A DNA stretch of 39,628 bases from Burkholderiaceae bacterium (lineage in GTDB: Bacteria > Pseudomonadota > Gammaproteobacteria > Burkholderiales > Burkholderiaceae), in assembly GCA_947448305.1 (NCBI GenBank), contig CANFME010000010.1:1-39628 (forward strand). Direction: 5' to 3'. This document shows positions 25,706 to 36,824 of the stretch, piece by piece. The notes beneath the pieces were generated by a model, which was not told where the DNA came from, searched no databases, and worked only from the letters and a program-made list of their open reading frames with translations. Every line of letters starts with the position of its first letter. Position 1 is the first letter of the stretch. A program made the position numbers and the translations under genes.

Positions 25706-27190
25706 ATGAACACCATCAGTACTCCAAATCTAGAATTTAGGCAGGATGAACTCCTGACACAACTTCGTCCATTACTCGCCGAAGATGCGCTCCTTTGGGA
25801 GCCAGAAGACACGATTCCCTATGAGTGTGATGGGCTAGCTGCTTACCGTCAAAGACCGATGGCAGTAGCTTTACCGCAAACAGAAGATCAAGTAATTCAA
25901 ATCCTAAAAATCTGCCATCAACTTCAGATTCCAGTAGTTCCTAGGGGAGCCGGTACTGGCTTGTCCGGGGGCGCAATGCCGATCTCTAATGGTTTGGTAT
26001 TGTCCTTGGCGAAATTTAAAAAGATTCTAGATGTTAATCCCTTAGCAAGAACTGCTACCGTTCAACCTGGGGTTCGTAATTTAGCAATTTCTGAAGCTGT
26101 AGCAAAGCATGGTTTGTACTATGCGCCCGATCCCTCTTCACAAATCGCCTGTACGATTGGTGGCAATGTCAGTGAAAACTCTGGTGGCGTTCACTGTCTC
26201 AAATATGGTCTCACGATTCATAATGTTTTGCGTATTCGCGCCATCTTAATTACTGGGGAAGTAGTTGAGTTTGGTGGGTTAGCCCCAGACTGTCCTGGGC
26301 TTGATTTGTTTTCAGTCTTTATTGGTAGCGAAGGGATGCTTGCTGTAGTGACTGAGGTCACCGTAAAGCTCGTCCCCAAACCAATCCTAGCCAAAGTCAT
26401 TATGGCCAGTTTTGACGATATTGAAAAAGGCGGTAACGCCGTAGCTGACATTATTGCGGCAGGTATCATTCCGGCTGGTTTAGAAATGATGGATCAACCT
26501 GCCACAGCTGCAGTAGAAGCCTTTGTGCACGCTGGTTATGATCTGAATGCAGCAACTATCCTTCTTTGTGAGTCCGATGGCACCCCCGAAGAAGTAGCGG
26601 AAGAAATTGAAAAAATGAGTACCGTTTTACAAAAAAGTGGCGCAACGCGCCTTCAAGTTTCCGAGACGGAAGCAGAACGACTGCGCTTTTGGAGTGGCAG
26701 AAAAAATGCCTTCCCAGCAGCAGGTCGAGTCTCAGCGGATTACTATTGTATGGACGGAACCATTCCTAGAAGAAAGATTTCTGAACTTTTAAAGCGCATC
26801 AAAGCAATGGAGTCTAAGTATCAATTAGGTTGTATGAATGTTTTTCATGCTGGAGATGGCAATATGCATCCTTTAATTATGTTTAATGGTGCAGATCACA
26901 AAGAATGGATCAGGGCTGAAGAATTTGGGGCAGATATTTTAGAAACCTGTGTTGAACTAGGCGGAACTATTACCGGCGAACACGGGGTTGGTATTGAAAA
27001 AATTAATTCAATGTGTATTCAGTTTGGTGAAAAAGAACGTGCTATGTTTTGGGGAATTAAAGAGTCATTTGATCCTAAGAGACTCCTCAATCCAGATAAG
27101 GCAATTCCTACGCTCAATCGCTGCGCAGACTACGGTGCCATGAGAATCAGTAATGGCATCCTTCCTCATCCAGAACTAGAAAGATTTTAA
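25706..27190 (+). CDS. glcD: Glycolate oxidase subunit GlcD (FAD-linked)
   Basis: GlcD is the FAD catalytic subunit of the membrane-associated glycolate dehydrogenase, which oxidises glycolate to glyoxylate. The 494-residue protein is a VAO/PCMH flavoprotein with PRGAGTGLSGGAMP (79–92) and TIGGNVSENSGGVHCLKYG (150–168). The C-terminal FAD-oxidase domain contains NVFHAGDGNMHPLI and GGTITGEHGVGIEK. D-lactate dehydrogenases share these motifs, but glcE and glcF directly downstream settle the call. AGAAGAG at about 25694–25700 is a good ribosome-binding site for ATG 25706. glcE begins 1 bp after its stop. No GlcC-like regulator lies nearby. Confidence 0.94.
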   Translation: MNTISTPNLEFRQDELLTQLRPLLAEDALLWEPEDTIPYECDGLAAYRQRPMAVALPQTEDQVIQILKICHQLQIPVVPRGAGTGLSGGAMPISNGLVLSLAKFKKILDVNPLARTATVQPGVRNLAISEAVAKHGLYYAPDPSSQIACTIGGNVSENSGGVHCLKYGLTIHNVLRIRAILITGEVVEFGGLAPDCPGLDLFSVFIGSEGMLAVVTEVTVKLVPKPILAKVIMASFDDIEKGGNAVADIIAAGIIPAGLEMMDQPATAAVEAFVHAGYDLNAATILLCESDGTPEEVAEEIEKMSTVLQKSGATRLQVSETEAERLRFWSGRKNAFPAAGRVSADYYCMDGTIPRRKISELLKRIKAMESKYQLGCMNVFHAGDGNMHPLIMFNGADHKEWIRAEEFGADILETCVELGGTITGEHGVGIEKINSMCIQFGEKERAMFWGIKESFDPKRLLNPDKAIPTLNRCADYGAMRISNGILPHPELERF

Positions 27191-27191
27191 G

Positions 27192-28310
27192 ATGGCTGAG
27201 CATATCAATATAGACCCTGTTTTAAGTCAATTCAGATCTCAGATCCAAGAGGCAGCTTCATCGGGGAATAAACTGCAAATTATCGGTGGTAATACCAAGT
27301 CTTGGTTCGGCGATCACGCTCAAGGCGATATTCTAAATACGTCGACTTACAGTGGCATCATTGACTATCAACCAGCAGAGTTAGTACTCACTGCTAAAGC
27401 TGGCACGCCAATGATTGAAATTGAACAAGCTCTTGCCAGTGCTGCCCAAATGTTTCCTTTTGAGCCCCCTCTTTTTGGTGCTAATGCAACCATTGGCGGC
27501 GTAGTTTGCGCTGGCTTATCTGGACCTGGTAGAGGTCAGGCGGGCGCTTTAAGAGATTTTATTCTTGGGGTAAAAGTAATGGACGGGCGAGGTGATATTG
27601 TCACGTTTGGCGGTCAAGTCATGAAAAATGTGGCCGGTTATGATGTCTCACGCTTACTTCCCGGCTCCATGGGTACACTCGGCCTCCTCTTAGAAGTTTC
27701 TATTAAAGTATTACCCTTACCCGCCAAGACAAGAACACTATGTTTTGAGTTCAATCAAAAACACGCCATTGAACAAATGAACCTTTGGGCAGGTCTTCCC
27801 TTACCTCTTTCTGCAAGTTGTTGGATTGGTGAAAACTCAGGAAAATTGATGCTAAGGTTAGGTGGTGCTAATGCTGCCGTCGAATCTGCGACTGAAAAAT
27901 TACTAGCGCAATACCCTGGCGAGGTCATTGAAGATGAACAGGCTGCCCAATTTTGGCAATCAATCAAAGAACAAACCCACCCCTATTTTCAGGGTGATGC
28001 ACAAGATACACTATGGCGTTTCGCAGTTAATCCCTTATCTGCACCCTTGCCGTTAAATGGCGAAACTTGTATTGAATGGCTTGGTGGACAACGTTGGTTT
28101 AAAGGTAAATTAGACCAAGCCCAAGCAAATACCATTGCGAAAAACAACGGTGGCCACGCAAGCTTGTTTCGCGGTGATAAATCTCAAGTCAGTTCCGTAT
28201 TCACTTCCCTGCGTGATCGACCTTTGACCGCTCCACTTGCGATAGTTCAAGAACGAATCAGAAATGCTTTCGATCCCAATGGGGTTTTTAAAACAAATAG
28301 AATGCCTTAG
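27192..28310 (+). CDS. glcE: Glycolate oxidase subunit GlcE (FAD-binding)
   Basis: GlcE is the second flavin-binding subunit of the GlcDEF complex. The 372-residue protein has the PCMH FAD fold with GANATIGGVVCAGLSGPGRG (97–116), then DFILGVKVMDGRGDIVTFGG and VMKNVAGYDVSRLLPGSMGTLGLL (143–166). The C-terminus, ending in NAFDPNGVFKTNRMP, is the expected short cap. It has no role outside the complex as known from E. coli. ATG 27192 directly follows the glcD stop, and glcF begins 3 bp after its end, so the three are translationally coupled. Confidence 0.93.
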   Translation: MAEHINIDPVLSQFRSQIQEAASSGNKLQIIGGNTKSWFGDHAQGDILNTSTYSGIIDYQPAELVLTAKAGTPMIEIEQALASAAQMFPFEPPLFGANATIGGVVCAGLSGPGRGQAGALRDFILGVKVMDGRGDIVTFGGQVMKNVAGYDVSRLLPGSMGTLGLLLEVSIKVLPLPAKTRTLCFEFNQKHAIEQMNLWAGLPLPLSASCWIGENSGKLMLRLGGANAAVESATEKLLAQYPGEVIEDEQAAQFWQSIKEQTHPYFQGDAQDTLWRFAVNPLSAPLPLNGETCIEWLGGQRWFKGKLDQAQANTIAKNNGGHASLFRGDKSQVSSVFTSLRDRPLTAPLAIVQERIRNAFDPNGVFKTNRMP

Positions 28311-28313
28311 ATT

Positions 28314-29561
28314 ATGCAAACAGATTTATCTCCCGAGCTACAAAATACTCCAGAGGGTAAAGAAGCCCAAAGACTACTCGCTAATTGCGTGCACTGTGGT
28401 TTTTGTACTGCTACCTGCCCAACTTATCAATTGCTGGGCGATGAACTCGATGGTCCTCGAGGCAGAATTTATTTAATCAAACAAATGGCCGAAGGTAGGA
28501 CTGCTACCGTAAAGACCCGTGAACATTTAGATCGTTGTCTTACCTGTCGTAATTGTGAAAGTACTTGTCCTAGTGGCGTTCAATATGGTCACTTACTAGA
28601 TATCGGCCGTAAATGGGCAGAAGAACAATCAGCGCCGCGACCGCTTAAAGAACAGGCTGTACGTTGGTTATTAAAAGAAGGTTTAACAAGACCTAGTTTA
28701 TTTAATCCAGCGATAAGCATTGGGCGTTTTTTTAAGCCTGTCTTACCTAAAGTTTTACAGAAGAAAATTCCAACAAGTCCTGTTTACCCAGATCGTAAAA
28801 TTGATCAACAGATACAGGTCAAAGAGGAGATGTTATTTTTAGAGGGTTGTGTGCAACCAGGTATGCTTCCCAATATCAATCAAGCAACTGAGCGCGTTTT
28901 AGCAAAATTAGGTATTCGACTCATTGCACCTCCATCAGTAACTTGCTGCGGGGCGTTACGTTTTCATCTAAATGATCACGAAAAGAGTTATGCCCAAATG
29001 CAAAATAATATTGACGCTTGGTATCCCCTTATTCTGAGTGGTCAAGTTAAAACATTACTAGTTAATGCCTCAGGATGTGGGGTAGCAATTAAGGATTATG
29101 GATACTATTTCAAAGATCACCCAGAATATGCAGAAAAAGCAAAAGTGATCAGTGCAGCATGTCTTGATATTAGTGAAGTATTAGAGCAAAAAATAGTGGA
29201 TTTAACCATAGGCATCAATCGTCAAGAGGCAACTAGTGTTATTTATCATCCACCATGCACTCTTCAACATGGTCAACAAATCCGGGGAAAGGTTGAACAG
29301 ATTCTTACCGCTGTAGGTATCAAAGTAAATCTTTGCCAAGACAGTCATTTATGTTGTGGGTCTGCTGGAACGTACTCGATTTTGCAAGAGAAATTATCGA
29401 CCCAATTAAAAGAACAAAAGCTCGAAAATCTTCTGAGTGCTAGTCAACAACATCAGGCAAGTTCTATTGTTTCGGGTAATGTAGGATGTATTACCCAATT
29501 GCAAAATGACGCGATACCAGTGAAGCATTGGATAGAAATTCTTGATGATTTGTTGGTTTAA
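28314..29561 (+). CDS. glcF: Glycolate oxidase iron–sulfur subunit GlcF
   Basis: GlcF passes electrons from the GlcD/E flavins toward the quinone pool. The 415-residue protein has two ferredoxin-like 4Fe-4S motifs: Cys25, 28, 31, 35 in CVHCGFCTATCP and Cys75, 78, 81, 85 in CLTCRNCESTCP. Two CCG domains follow: VTCCGALRFHLND in the middle, and HPPCTLQHGQ with DSHLCCGSAGTYS near the C-terminus. All cluster ligands are intact. Glycolate is a common algal exudate, so glcDEF suits a planktonic heterotroph (inference). The next gene, yggS, starts 11 bp later and may be co-transcribed. Confidence 0.94.
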   Translation: MQTDLSPELQNTPEGKEAQRLLANCVHCGFCTATCPTYQLLGDELDGPRGRIYLIKQMAEGRTATVKTREHLDRCLTCRNCESTCPSGVQYGHLLDIGRKWAEEQSAPRPLKEQAVRWLLKEGLTRPSLFNPAISIGRFFKPVLPKVLQKKIPTSPVYPDRKIDQQIQVKEEMLFLEGCVQPGMLPNINQATERVLAKLGIRLIAPPSVTCCGALRFHLNDHEKSYAQMQNNIDAWYPLILSGQVKTLLVNASGCGVAIKDYGYYFKDHPEYAEKAKVISAACLDISEVLEQKIVDLTIGINRQEATSVIYHPPCTLQHGQQIRGKVEQILTAVGIKVNLCQDSHLCCGSAGTYSILQEKLSTQLKEQKLENLLSASQQHQASSIVSGNVGCITQLQNDAIPVKHWIEILDDLLV

Positions 29562-29572
29562 TCCCGATTGAT

Positions 29573-30262
29573 ATGAGTATTTCTGGTCAACTTAAAGAAT
29601 GTCAGAATCGCATTTTGCATGCTTGTGAACAAGCTAATCGATTAGTTTCGAGTGTTGTACTCATTGCTGTTTCAAAAACCCATCCGGCGAAGAGTGTCGA
29701 AGCGGCATTTAATGTTGGTCAAAGACACTTTGGCGAAAACTATGTTCAGGAATGTATAGAAAAAATCAACCTTTTAAATACCCACCGCGCAGAAATAATT
29801 TGGCACTTTATTGGGCCTTTGCAAAGTAATAAAACAAAATTAATTGCCGAACAGGTAGACTGGGTGCAAAGTGTGGATCGCCTTAAAATTGCGCAGCGTT
29901 TATCTAGTCAGCGCCCCACTAATCTTGTCCCATTACAAGTTTTAGTGCAGGTCAATATTAGTGGTGAAACCACCAAGAGTGGGGTTCAACCTAATGAGAC
30001 TTTACAAATGTGCCAAGAAATTTTAGACTTGCCCAACTTGCAATTACGAGGTCTCATGGCAATTCCTGAGCCTGGAATTGGGTCGACCTCTCTAAAAGAG
30101 TTACATACTTTGTTTGAAACGATACAATCCGAACTAGGTAATTACAAACATTTTGATACTTTGTCCATGGGCATGTCCGACGATTTAGAGCTTGCGATTG
30201 AGTCAGGTAGTACGATGGTACGCATTGGTACGGCCATCTTTGGTAAGCGTGATAAACAGTAA
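29573..30262 (+). CDS. yggS: Pyridoxal phosphate homeostasis protein (YggS/PLPBP family)
   Basis: This is a single-domain fold-type III PLP-binding protein of 229 residues without known catalytic activity; family members keep vitamin B6 and amino-acid pools balanced. The PLP lysine is Lys35 in LIAVSKTHP. Other family signatures are HFGENYVQE, WHFIGPLQSNK, VLVQVNIS and LSMGMSDDLELAIESGSTMVRIGTAIFG. It lies 11 bp downstream of glcF and 35 bp upstream of proC, and the yggS–proC neighbourhood is conserved across bacteria. Confidence 0.94.
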   Translation: MSISGQLKECQNRILHACEQANRLVSSVVLIAVSKTHPAKSVEAAFNVGQRHFGENYVQECIEKINLLNTHRAEIIWHFIGPLQSNKTKLIAEQVDWVQSVDRLKIAQRLSSQRPTNLVPLQVLVQVNISGETTKSGVQPNETLQMCQEILDLPNLQLRGLMAIPEPGIGSTSLKELHTLFETIQSELGNYKHFDTLSMGMSDDLELAIESGSTMVRIGTAIFGKRDKQ

Positions 30263-30297
30263 ATAAGAACTTCTTCAATAACCTTTTTAAGAAAAAA

Positions 30298-31173
30298 ATG
30301 ATTACATTAGTAAAGCCAGAAAACACCCGAATCGCTTTTATTGGCGGTGGCAATATGGCTTCCGCCATTATCGGTGGGTTATTAAAAAACAATATTACCG
30401 CTGACCAGATTCTTGCAGTAGACCCGATGGCGACAGCTAGGGATCGGCTAGAAAAGAGTTACGGTGTTCGCCTAGCAGGTAGTATTAGTGAAGCAGAGAA
30501 TTTTTTAGGTGCAGCTGACTTAATCATCTTAGCGGTAAAACCTACGCATTTAATGGATGCGTTAGACCAACTCCAGCAAGTACTTAAACATCGTCAAAAT
30601 GTTCAACAAGATCCAGTTTTAGTATTAAGTATTGTGGCAGGTGTTCTCACACAAGATATTTGTAAAAAATTAGGCCATGAAAGAGTTATACGCTCAATGC
30701 CTAACACTCCAGCCTTAATCAATCAGGGCATCACAGGGCTTTTTGCCGGTAAAGGCGTTAAAAAGCAAGATCAACAATTAGTTGAATGGGTTTGTGGTGC
30801 CATTGGCAAATCTGTTTGGGTACCCTCTGAAAAACAATTAGACGCCGTCACTGCCATCTCCGGCAGCGGTCCAGCTTATGTATTTTTTATGATTGAAAAC
30901 CTGTTACAGGCAGGGATTGATTTAGGACTGAGTCCTGAGAATGCCTTACAACTTGCCAACCAAACGATTATAGGTGCTGGGATGCTAGCCCAACAATCTC
31001 AGGATGCACCAGGGGTACTGCGTGAAAAAGTAACGTCTAAAGGTGGCACGACTTTCGCTGCTTTAGAAGTTTTGCTTCAAGCAAATTGGGGTTCAACCTT
31101 GAAATTAGCAGTCAATGCAGCAAATGAACGTAGTAGTGAAATGGGGCAAGAATTTACCAATTCAATGAAGTAA
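30298..31173 (+). CDS. proC: Pyrroline-5-carboxylate reductase
   Basis: ProC reduces pyrroline-5-carboxylate to proline with NAD(P)H. The 291-residue protein has a Rossmann segment IAFIGGGNMASAIIGGLL (13–30), then ILAVKP. VIRSMPNTPALINQGITG and the dimer/active-site helix AISGSGPAYVFFMIENLLQAG follow. LREKVTSKGGTTFAALEVL is the substrate-binding region. It is about 20 residues longer than E. coli ProC (269), part of which is the N-terminal MITLVKPENT. The upstream AAGAAAAAA provides a weak ribosome-binding site. Its stop codon abuts the ubiA stop. Confidence 0.95.
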   Translation: MITLVKPENTRIAFIGGGNMASAIIGGLLKNNITADQILAVDPMATARDRLEKSYGVRLAGSISEAENFLGAADLIILAVKPTHLMDALDQLQQVLKHRQNVQQDPVLVLSIVAGVLTQDICKKLGHERVIRSMPNTPALINQGITGLFAGKGVKKQDQQLVEWVCGAIGKSVWVPSEKQLDAVTAISGSGPAYVFFMIENLLQAGIDLGLSPENALQLANQTIIGAGMLAQQSQDAPGVLREKVTSKGGTTFAALEVLLQANWGSTLKLAVNAANERSSEMGQEFTNSMK

Positions 31174-31176
31174 TTA
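31171..31176. other. Back-to-back stop codons of proC and ubiA (TAATTA)
   Basis: The proC TAA (31171–31173) and the reverse complement of the ubiA TAA (31174–31176) form one palindrome with no spacer, exactly as at panB/dnaJ. No terminator hairpin is visible on either side. Confidence 0.9.
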
Positions 31177-32040
31177 GCGCGTTGCCAACGAAACGGCAAC
31201 GCCACTAAAAAGTACTGCGCCAAGCCAATTATTATGATTAAACGCAGCAAAGCATTTCATCCGATCGCGGGTTCGAACTAACGTGTAATGATAGATAGCA
31301 CATAAAATCGCCCCGCCCAACCCTAGCCAAAACCAACTATTCAATTCGTAGCTCCAGCCTAAAAAGCCCATAATGGAGAAAAATAGTCCATAGTTCAACA
31401 TAATCGCCAGTACCTCATAAGAGCCAAAAGTGATTGCTGAAGTCTTAATCCCAAGTTTAATATCATCGTCACGATCTACCATTGCATAGGCGGTATCGTA
31501 AGCAATTGCCCACGCCACATTGCCCAAAAGCATCAACCAAGCCTGCCAAGGGACCTCATTCAATTCAGCGGCGTAAGCCATCGGAATACCGAAACCAAAA
31601 GCAATTCCTAAAACTGCTTGAGGCATTGCAAAAAATCGCTTCGTAAAGGGATAAATGATGGCTATAGCAAGTGCTGCAAAAGAGAGTTGAACAGTTAATA
31701 AATTTAACTGAAGGACTAACAAGAATGAAATGATGGCTAAAAAAGATGCGACTAAAAGTGTTTCCTTCCCACTAATTTTTCCTGAAGTCAAAGGACGCTT
31801 TTCAGTGCGCTTCACATATTTATCAAAGTCTCGATCTGCGTAATCATTCACGGCACAACCAGCACTTCGCATGAGCAAAGTTCCTAACGAAAAGACGAAT
31901 ACATGAAGTATGGGAGGATGACCATCACTGGCTAAGTAAAGCGCCCACAATGTTGGCCATAACAACAGCAAGGTGCCAATCGGTTTATGCAAACGCACCA
32001 AGTATCCATACTGCACTAGTTTTTCAATTATTTTTACCAT
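31174..32040 (-). CDS. ubiA: 4-hydroxybenzoate polyprenyltransferase
   Basis: UbiA attaches the polyprenyl tail to 4-hydroxybenzoate in ubiquinone synthesis. It is an inner-membrane protein of 288 residues with about eight to nine hydrophobic helices. The first aspartate-rich motif is [20 protein letters not shown] (65–84) and the second is MVDRDDD (187–193), both complete and followed by the expected [10 protein letters not shown]. The N-terminal [22 protein letters not shown] is typical of the family. The start ATG (32040) lies 22 bp after the recG stop on the same strand, so ubiA is the second gene of a recG–ubiA unit. Confidence 0.95.
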   Translation of the reverse strand: MVKIIEKLVQYGYLVRLHKPIGTLLLLWPTLWALYLASDGHPPILHVFVFSLGTLLMRSAGCAVNDYADRDFDKYVKRTEKRPLTSGKISGKETLLVASFLAIISFLLVLQLNLLTVQLSFAALAIAIIYPFTKRFFAMPQAVLGIAFGFGIPMAYAAELNEVPWQAWLMLLGNVAWAIAYDTAYAMVDRDDDIKLGIKTSAITFGSYEVLAIMLNYGLFFSIMGFLGWSYELNSWFWLGLGGAILCAIYHYTLVRTRDRMKCFAAFNHNNWLGAVLFSGVAVSLATR

Positions 32041-32062
32041 CTTTACTGTCTTAAGGAATTTG

Positions 32063-34129
32063 TTAAGATTTTAAAAAATCTGCTCTCGAACCCAACCATC
32101 TTCGAACATGTTCCTGTGCAATTTCAGGATCATTTTGCAATAAATCGTGTGCAAACTCTCTCGCTATTTCAACCAACCAAGCGTCTCGATTTAAATCCAC
32201 AAAACGTAACATGGTTTCTCCTGATTGTTTGGCACCTAGAAGTTCTCCAGGCCCCCTCAATTCTAAATCACGTTCCGCTATAACGAATCCATCATTACTT
32301 TCCCTTAAATTTTGTAGGCGTTCTTTAGCTGTCATTGAGAGGGGCTCAGCATACATTAAGAGGCAAACGGACTGTTCTGATCCTCGACCAACTCGCCCTC
32401 TTAACTGATGAATTTGAGCATATCCAAAACGTTCTGCATGTTCTATTACCATCAAGGTAGCGTTCGGTACATCGACACCGACCTCAATCACTGTAGTACT
32501 GACCAACATTTGAATTTCACAATTTTTGAATGCCTGCATGATACGGGACTTTTCTACTGCCGGAAGTTTGCCATGAATAAGGCCTACTTGATATTGCGGT
32601 AATTCAGCGGTAAGTTGTTCAAATGTCTCTAACGCGGTTTTTAATTGCAAAGCTTCTGACTCTTCGATAATCGGACAAACCCAGTAAGCTTGGCGCCCTT
32701 TCACTAACTCACGTTGAATGCCCTCTACCACCTCAAGTCTTCGAGTGTTTTTAATTAGCCTCGTAATAATTGGGCTTCTTCCTGGAGGTAATTCATCAAT
32801 GACGGATACTTCCAAATCAGCATAATAGGTCATTGCCAAAGTTCTCGGAATAGGTGTTGCAGTCATCATTAACTGATGGGCATAGACAGATTGATCGCCA
32901 TTTTTCGAATAGAGTTGCAATCGTTGTAACACGCCAAAACGATGTTGCTCATCAATAATTGCTAATCCTAATTTAGCAAAATGTACACCCTCTTGTATTA
33001 ATGCGTGAGTACCTATCACTAGTTGCAGTGACCCATCCATAATTTGTTGTTGAACTTCGCGTTTTTGTTTTGCCTTAAGACTGCCAGTTAACCAACCGAC
33101 AGAAATATCCATTCCCTCGAACCAAGGAAGTAGTTTTAGAAAGTGCTGTTCGGCTAAGATCTCAGTTGGGGCCATTAAAGCAACTTGATATCCGTTATCT
33201 AGAGCGCATGCGGCAGATAAGGCTGCAACAGCCGTCTTACCACTACCAACGTCCCCTTGCAAAAGGCGATTCATCGGAAAGTCTTGATGTAAATCGTTAG
33301 CAATTTCTTGCCATACCCTTTTTTGTGCTGCAGTTAAATCGAAGGGAAGCTGATCGAGTAGTTGTTGCACATAGCCATTTTGGGGATTGTTTAAAACAGG
33401 AGCTAATCGTTTTCTTCTTTCGAAATGTGCTCTTTGCAAGGATATTTGTTGAGAAAGTAATTCTTCAAATTGCACGCGACGCCACGCAAGGTGAGTTCGA
33501 TCTAACAGTGAATCCTTATTCTCACTTGCTAGAGGTTGATGTAGGGTTCGTATTGCAGTTTCTAAACTTGGCAGGTTTTTTACAAACTCATACTTTGGGG
33601 CTTGTAACCATTTTGATGGAATAATTTCCCGTAAAAAAGAATTCGCTCTACTATCAGATAACCCCTTATCAATCGCTTTTCGAATCACCGTTTGACTAAC
33701 TCCAGCCACGGTCGAATAGACGGGGGTTAATTGATTTGGGAGTGGTGTATCGGGCAAACAAGCCTTTACGTTTGGATGAACCATCTCCGGGCCATTAAAG
33801 CCATTTCGAATTTCTCCACGAACTCTAAGGAAAACTCCCACTGCCATTTGTTTTTGTTGACTTGGATAAAAATTAATAAACCGCAGAATTAACTCTTCTT
33901 CTTTATCAGCTATTTTGATAATTAATTGTCTTCTGGGACGAAAGGTAATTTGGGAGTCAATTACTTGCCCTTGAGTTTGAACTGAGAATTGACTTTGTTT
34001 GAAAATAGCCGTGTTGATATCAAATAATTCCGTTTCATCTTCATACCGGATCGGCAAATGTAAGGCCAAATCAGCAGGCGTGTTTAAGCCTAATTTTGAT
34101 AATGGAGACTTATTTTCTTCTTTCGCCAT
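32063..34129 (-). CDS. recG: ATP-dependent DNA helicase RecG
   Basis: RecG remodels stalled forks and branched DNA. The 688-residue protein (E. coli 693) has the wedge OB-fold domain in the N-terminal 150 residues. Helicase motif I is [11 protein letters not shown] (292–302), followed by [10 protein letters not shown], the DEQHRFGV box (393–400) and [16 protein letters not shown]. The C-terminal RecG features are [52 protein letters not shown] and LGAKQSG. The start is ATG 34129–34127. It is divergent from queA with only 37 bp between the starts. All helicase motifs look intact. Confidence 0.96.
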   Translation of the reverse strand: MAKEENKSPLSKLGLNTPADLALHLPIRYEDETELFDINTAIFKQSQFSVQTQGQVIDSQITFRPRRQLIIKIADKEEELILRFINFYPSQQKQMAVGVFLRVRGEIRNGFNGPEMVHPNVKACLPDTPLPNQLTPVYSTVAGVSQTVIRKAIDKGLSDSRANSFLREIIPSKWLQAPKYEFVKNLPSLETAIRTLHQPLASENKDSLLDRTHLAWRRVQFEELLSQQISLQRAHFERRKRLAPVLNNPQNGYVQQLLDQLPFDLTAAQKRVWQEIANDLHQDFPMNRLLQGDVGSGKTAVAALSAACALDNGYQVALMAPTEILAEQHFLKLLPWFEGMDISVGWLTGSLKAKQKREVQQQIMDGSLQLVIGTHALIQEGVHFAKLGLAIIDEQHRFGVLQRLQLYSKNGDQSVYAHQLMMTATPIPRTLAMTYYADLEVSVIDELPPGRSPIITRLIKNTRRLEVVEGIQRELVKGRQAYWVCPIIEESEALQLKTALETFEQLTAELPQYQVGLIHGKLPAVEKSRIMQAFKNCEIQMLVSTTVIEVGVDVPNATLMVIEHAERFGYAQIHQLRGRVGRGSEQSVCLLMYAEPLSMTAKERLQNLRESNDGFVIAERDLELRGPGELLGAKQSGETMLRFVDLNRDAWLVEIAREFAHDLLQNDPEIAQEHVRRWLGSRADFLKS

Positions 34130-34166
34130 GCTATTCCACTAAAATGTCCTTTATTTACTTTCAATC

Positions 34167-36406
<2,240 letters not shown>

Positions 36407-36490
36407 TAAGTTAGGATAGACATCTTGATTCCGTTAAAATCGTAGCAATTAGTTTTGAAATCATTTATTTAAATTTTATAAGGAAACATT

Positions 36491-36814
36491 ATGTGGATTA
36501 ACAATGCGTATGCTCAATTTGGTGGTGGTGGTGCAGATAGTGGTATTTCATCCATCGTAATGATGGTTGGTATGTTCGCAGTCATGTACTTCATCATGAT
36601 TCGTCCCCAAATGAAGCGTCAAAAAGAATTAAAAGCTATGTTAGAAGCAGTCGGCAAAGGTGATGAAGTGACAACAACTAGTGGCTTGATGGGAAAAATC
36701 GTTGAAATGAATGAGCCCTATGTTACGGTTGAATTAGCGCCTAACTTGCAAGTAAAAATGCAAAAAAATGCTATTGCAGCTGTTTTACCAAAAGACACTC
36801 TGAAATCCCTTTAA
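36491..36814 (+). CDS. yajC: Sec translocon accessory protein YajC
   Basis: YajC is a small inner-membrane protein that associates with SecDF. The 107-residue protein has a single transmembrane segment at about 20–40 (ISSIVMMVGMFAVMYFIMI). The typical RPQMKRQKELKAMLEAVGKGDEVTTTSGLMGKI follows, then a small beta-rich cytosolic end with QKNAIAAVLPK. AAGGAAAC at 36480–36487 gives a strong ribosome-binding site before ATG 36491. The secD gene begins 10 bp after its stop, and the yajC–secD–secF operon is standard. Confidence 0.96.
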   Translation: MWINNAYAQFGGGGADSGISSIVMMVGMFAVMYFIMIRPQMKRQKELKAMLEAVGKGDEVTTTSGLMGKIVEMNEPYVTVELAPNLQVKMQKNAIAAVLPKDTLKSL

Positions 36815-36824
36815 TCGAGTCAAT

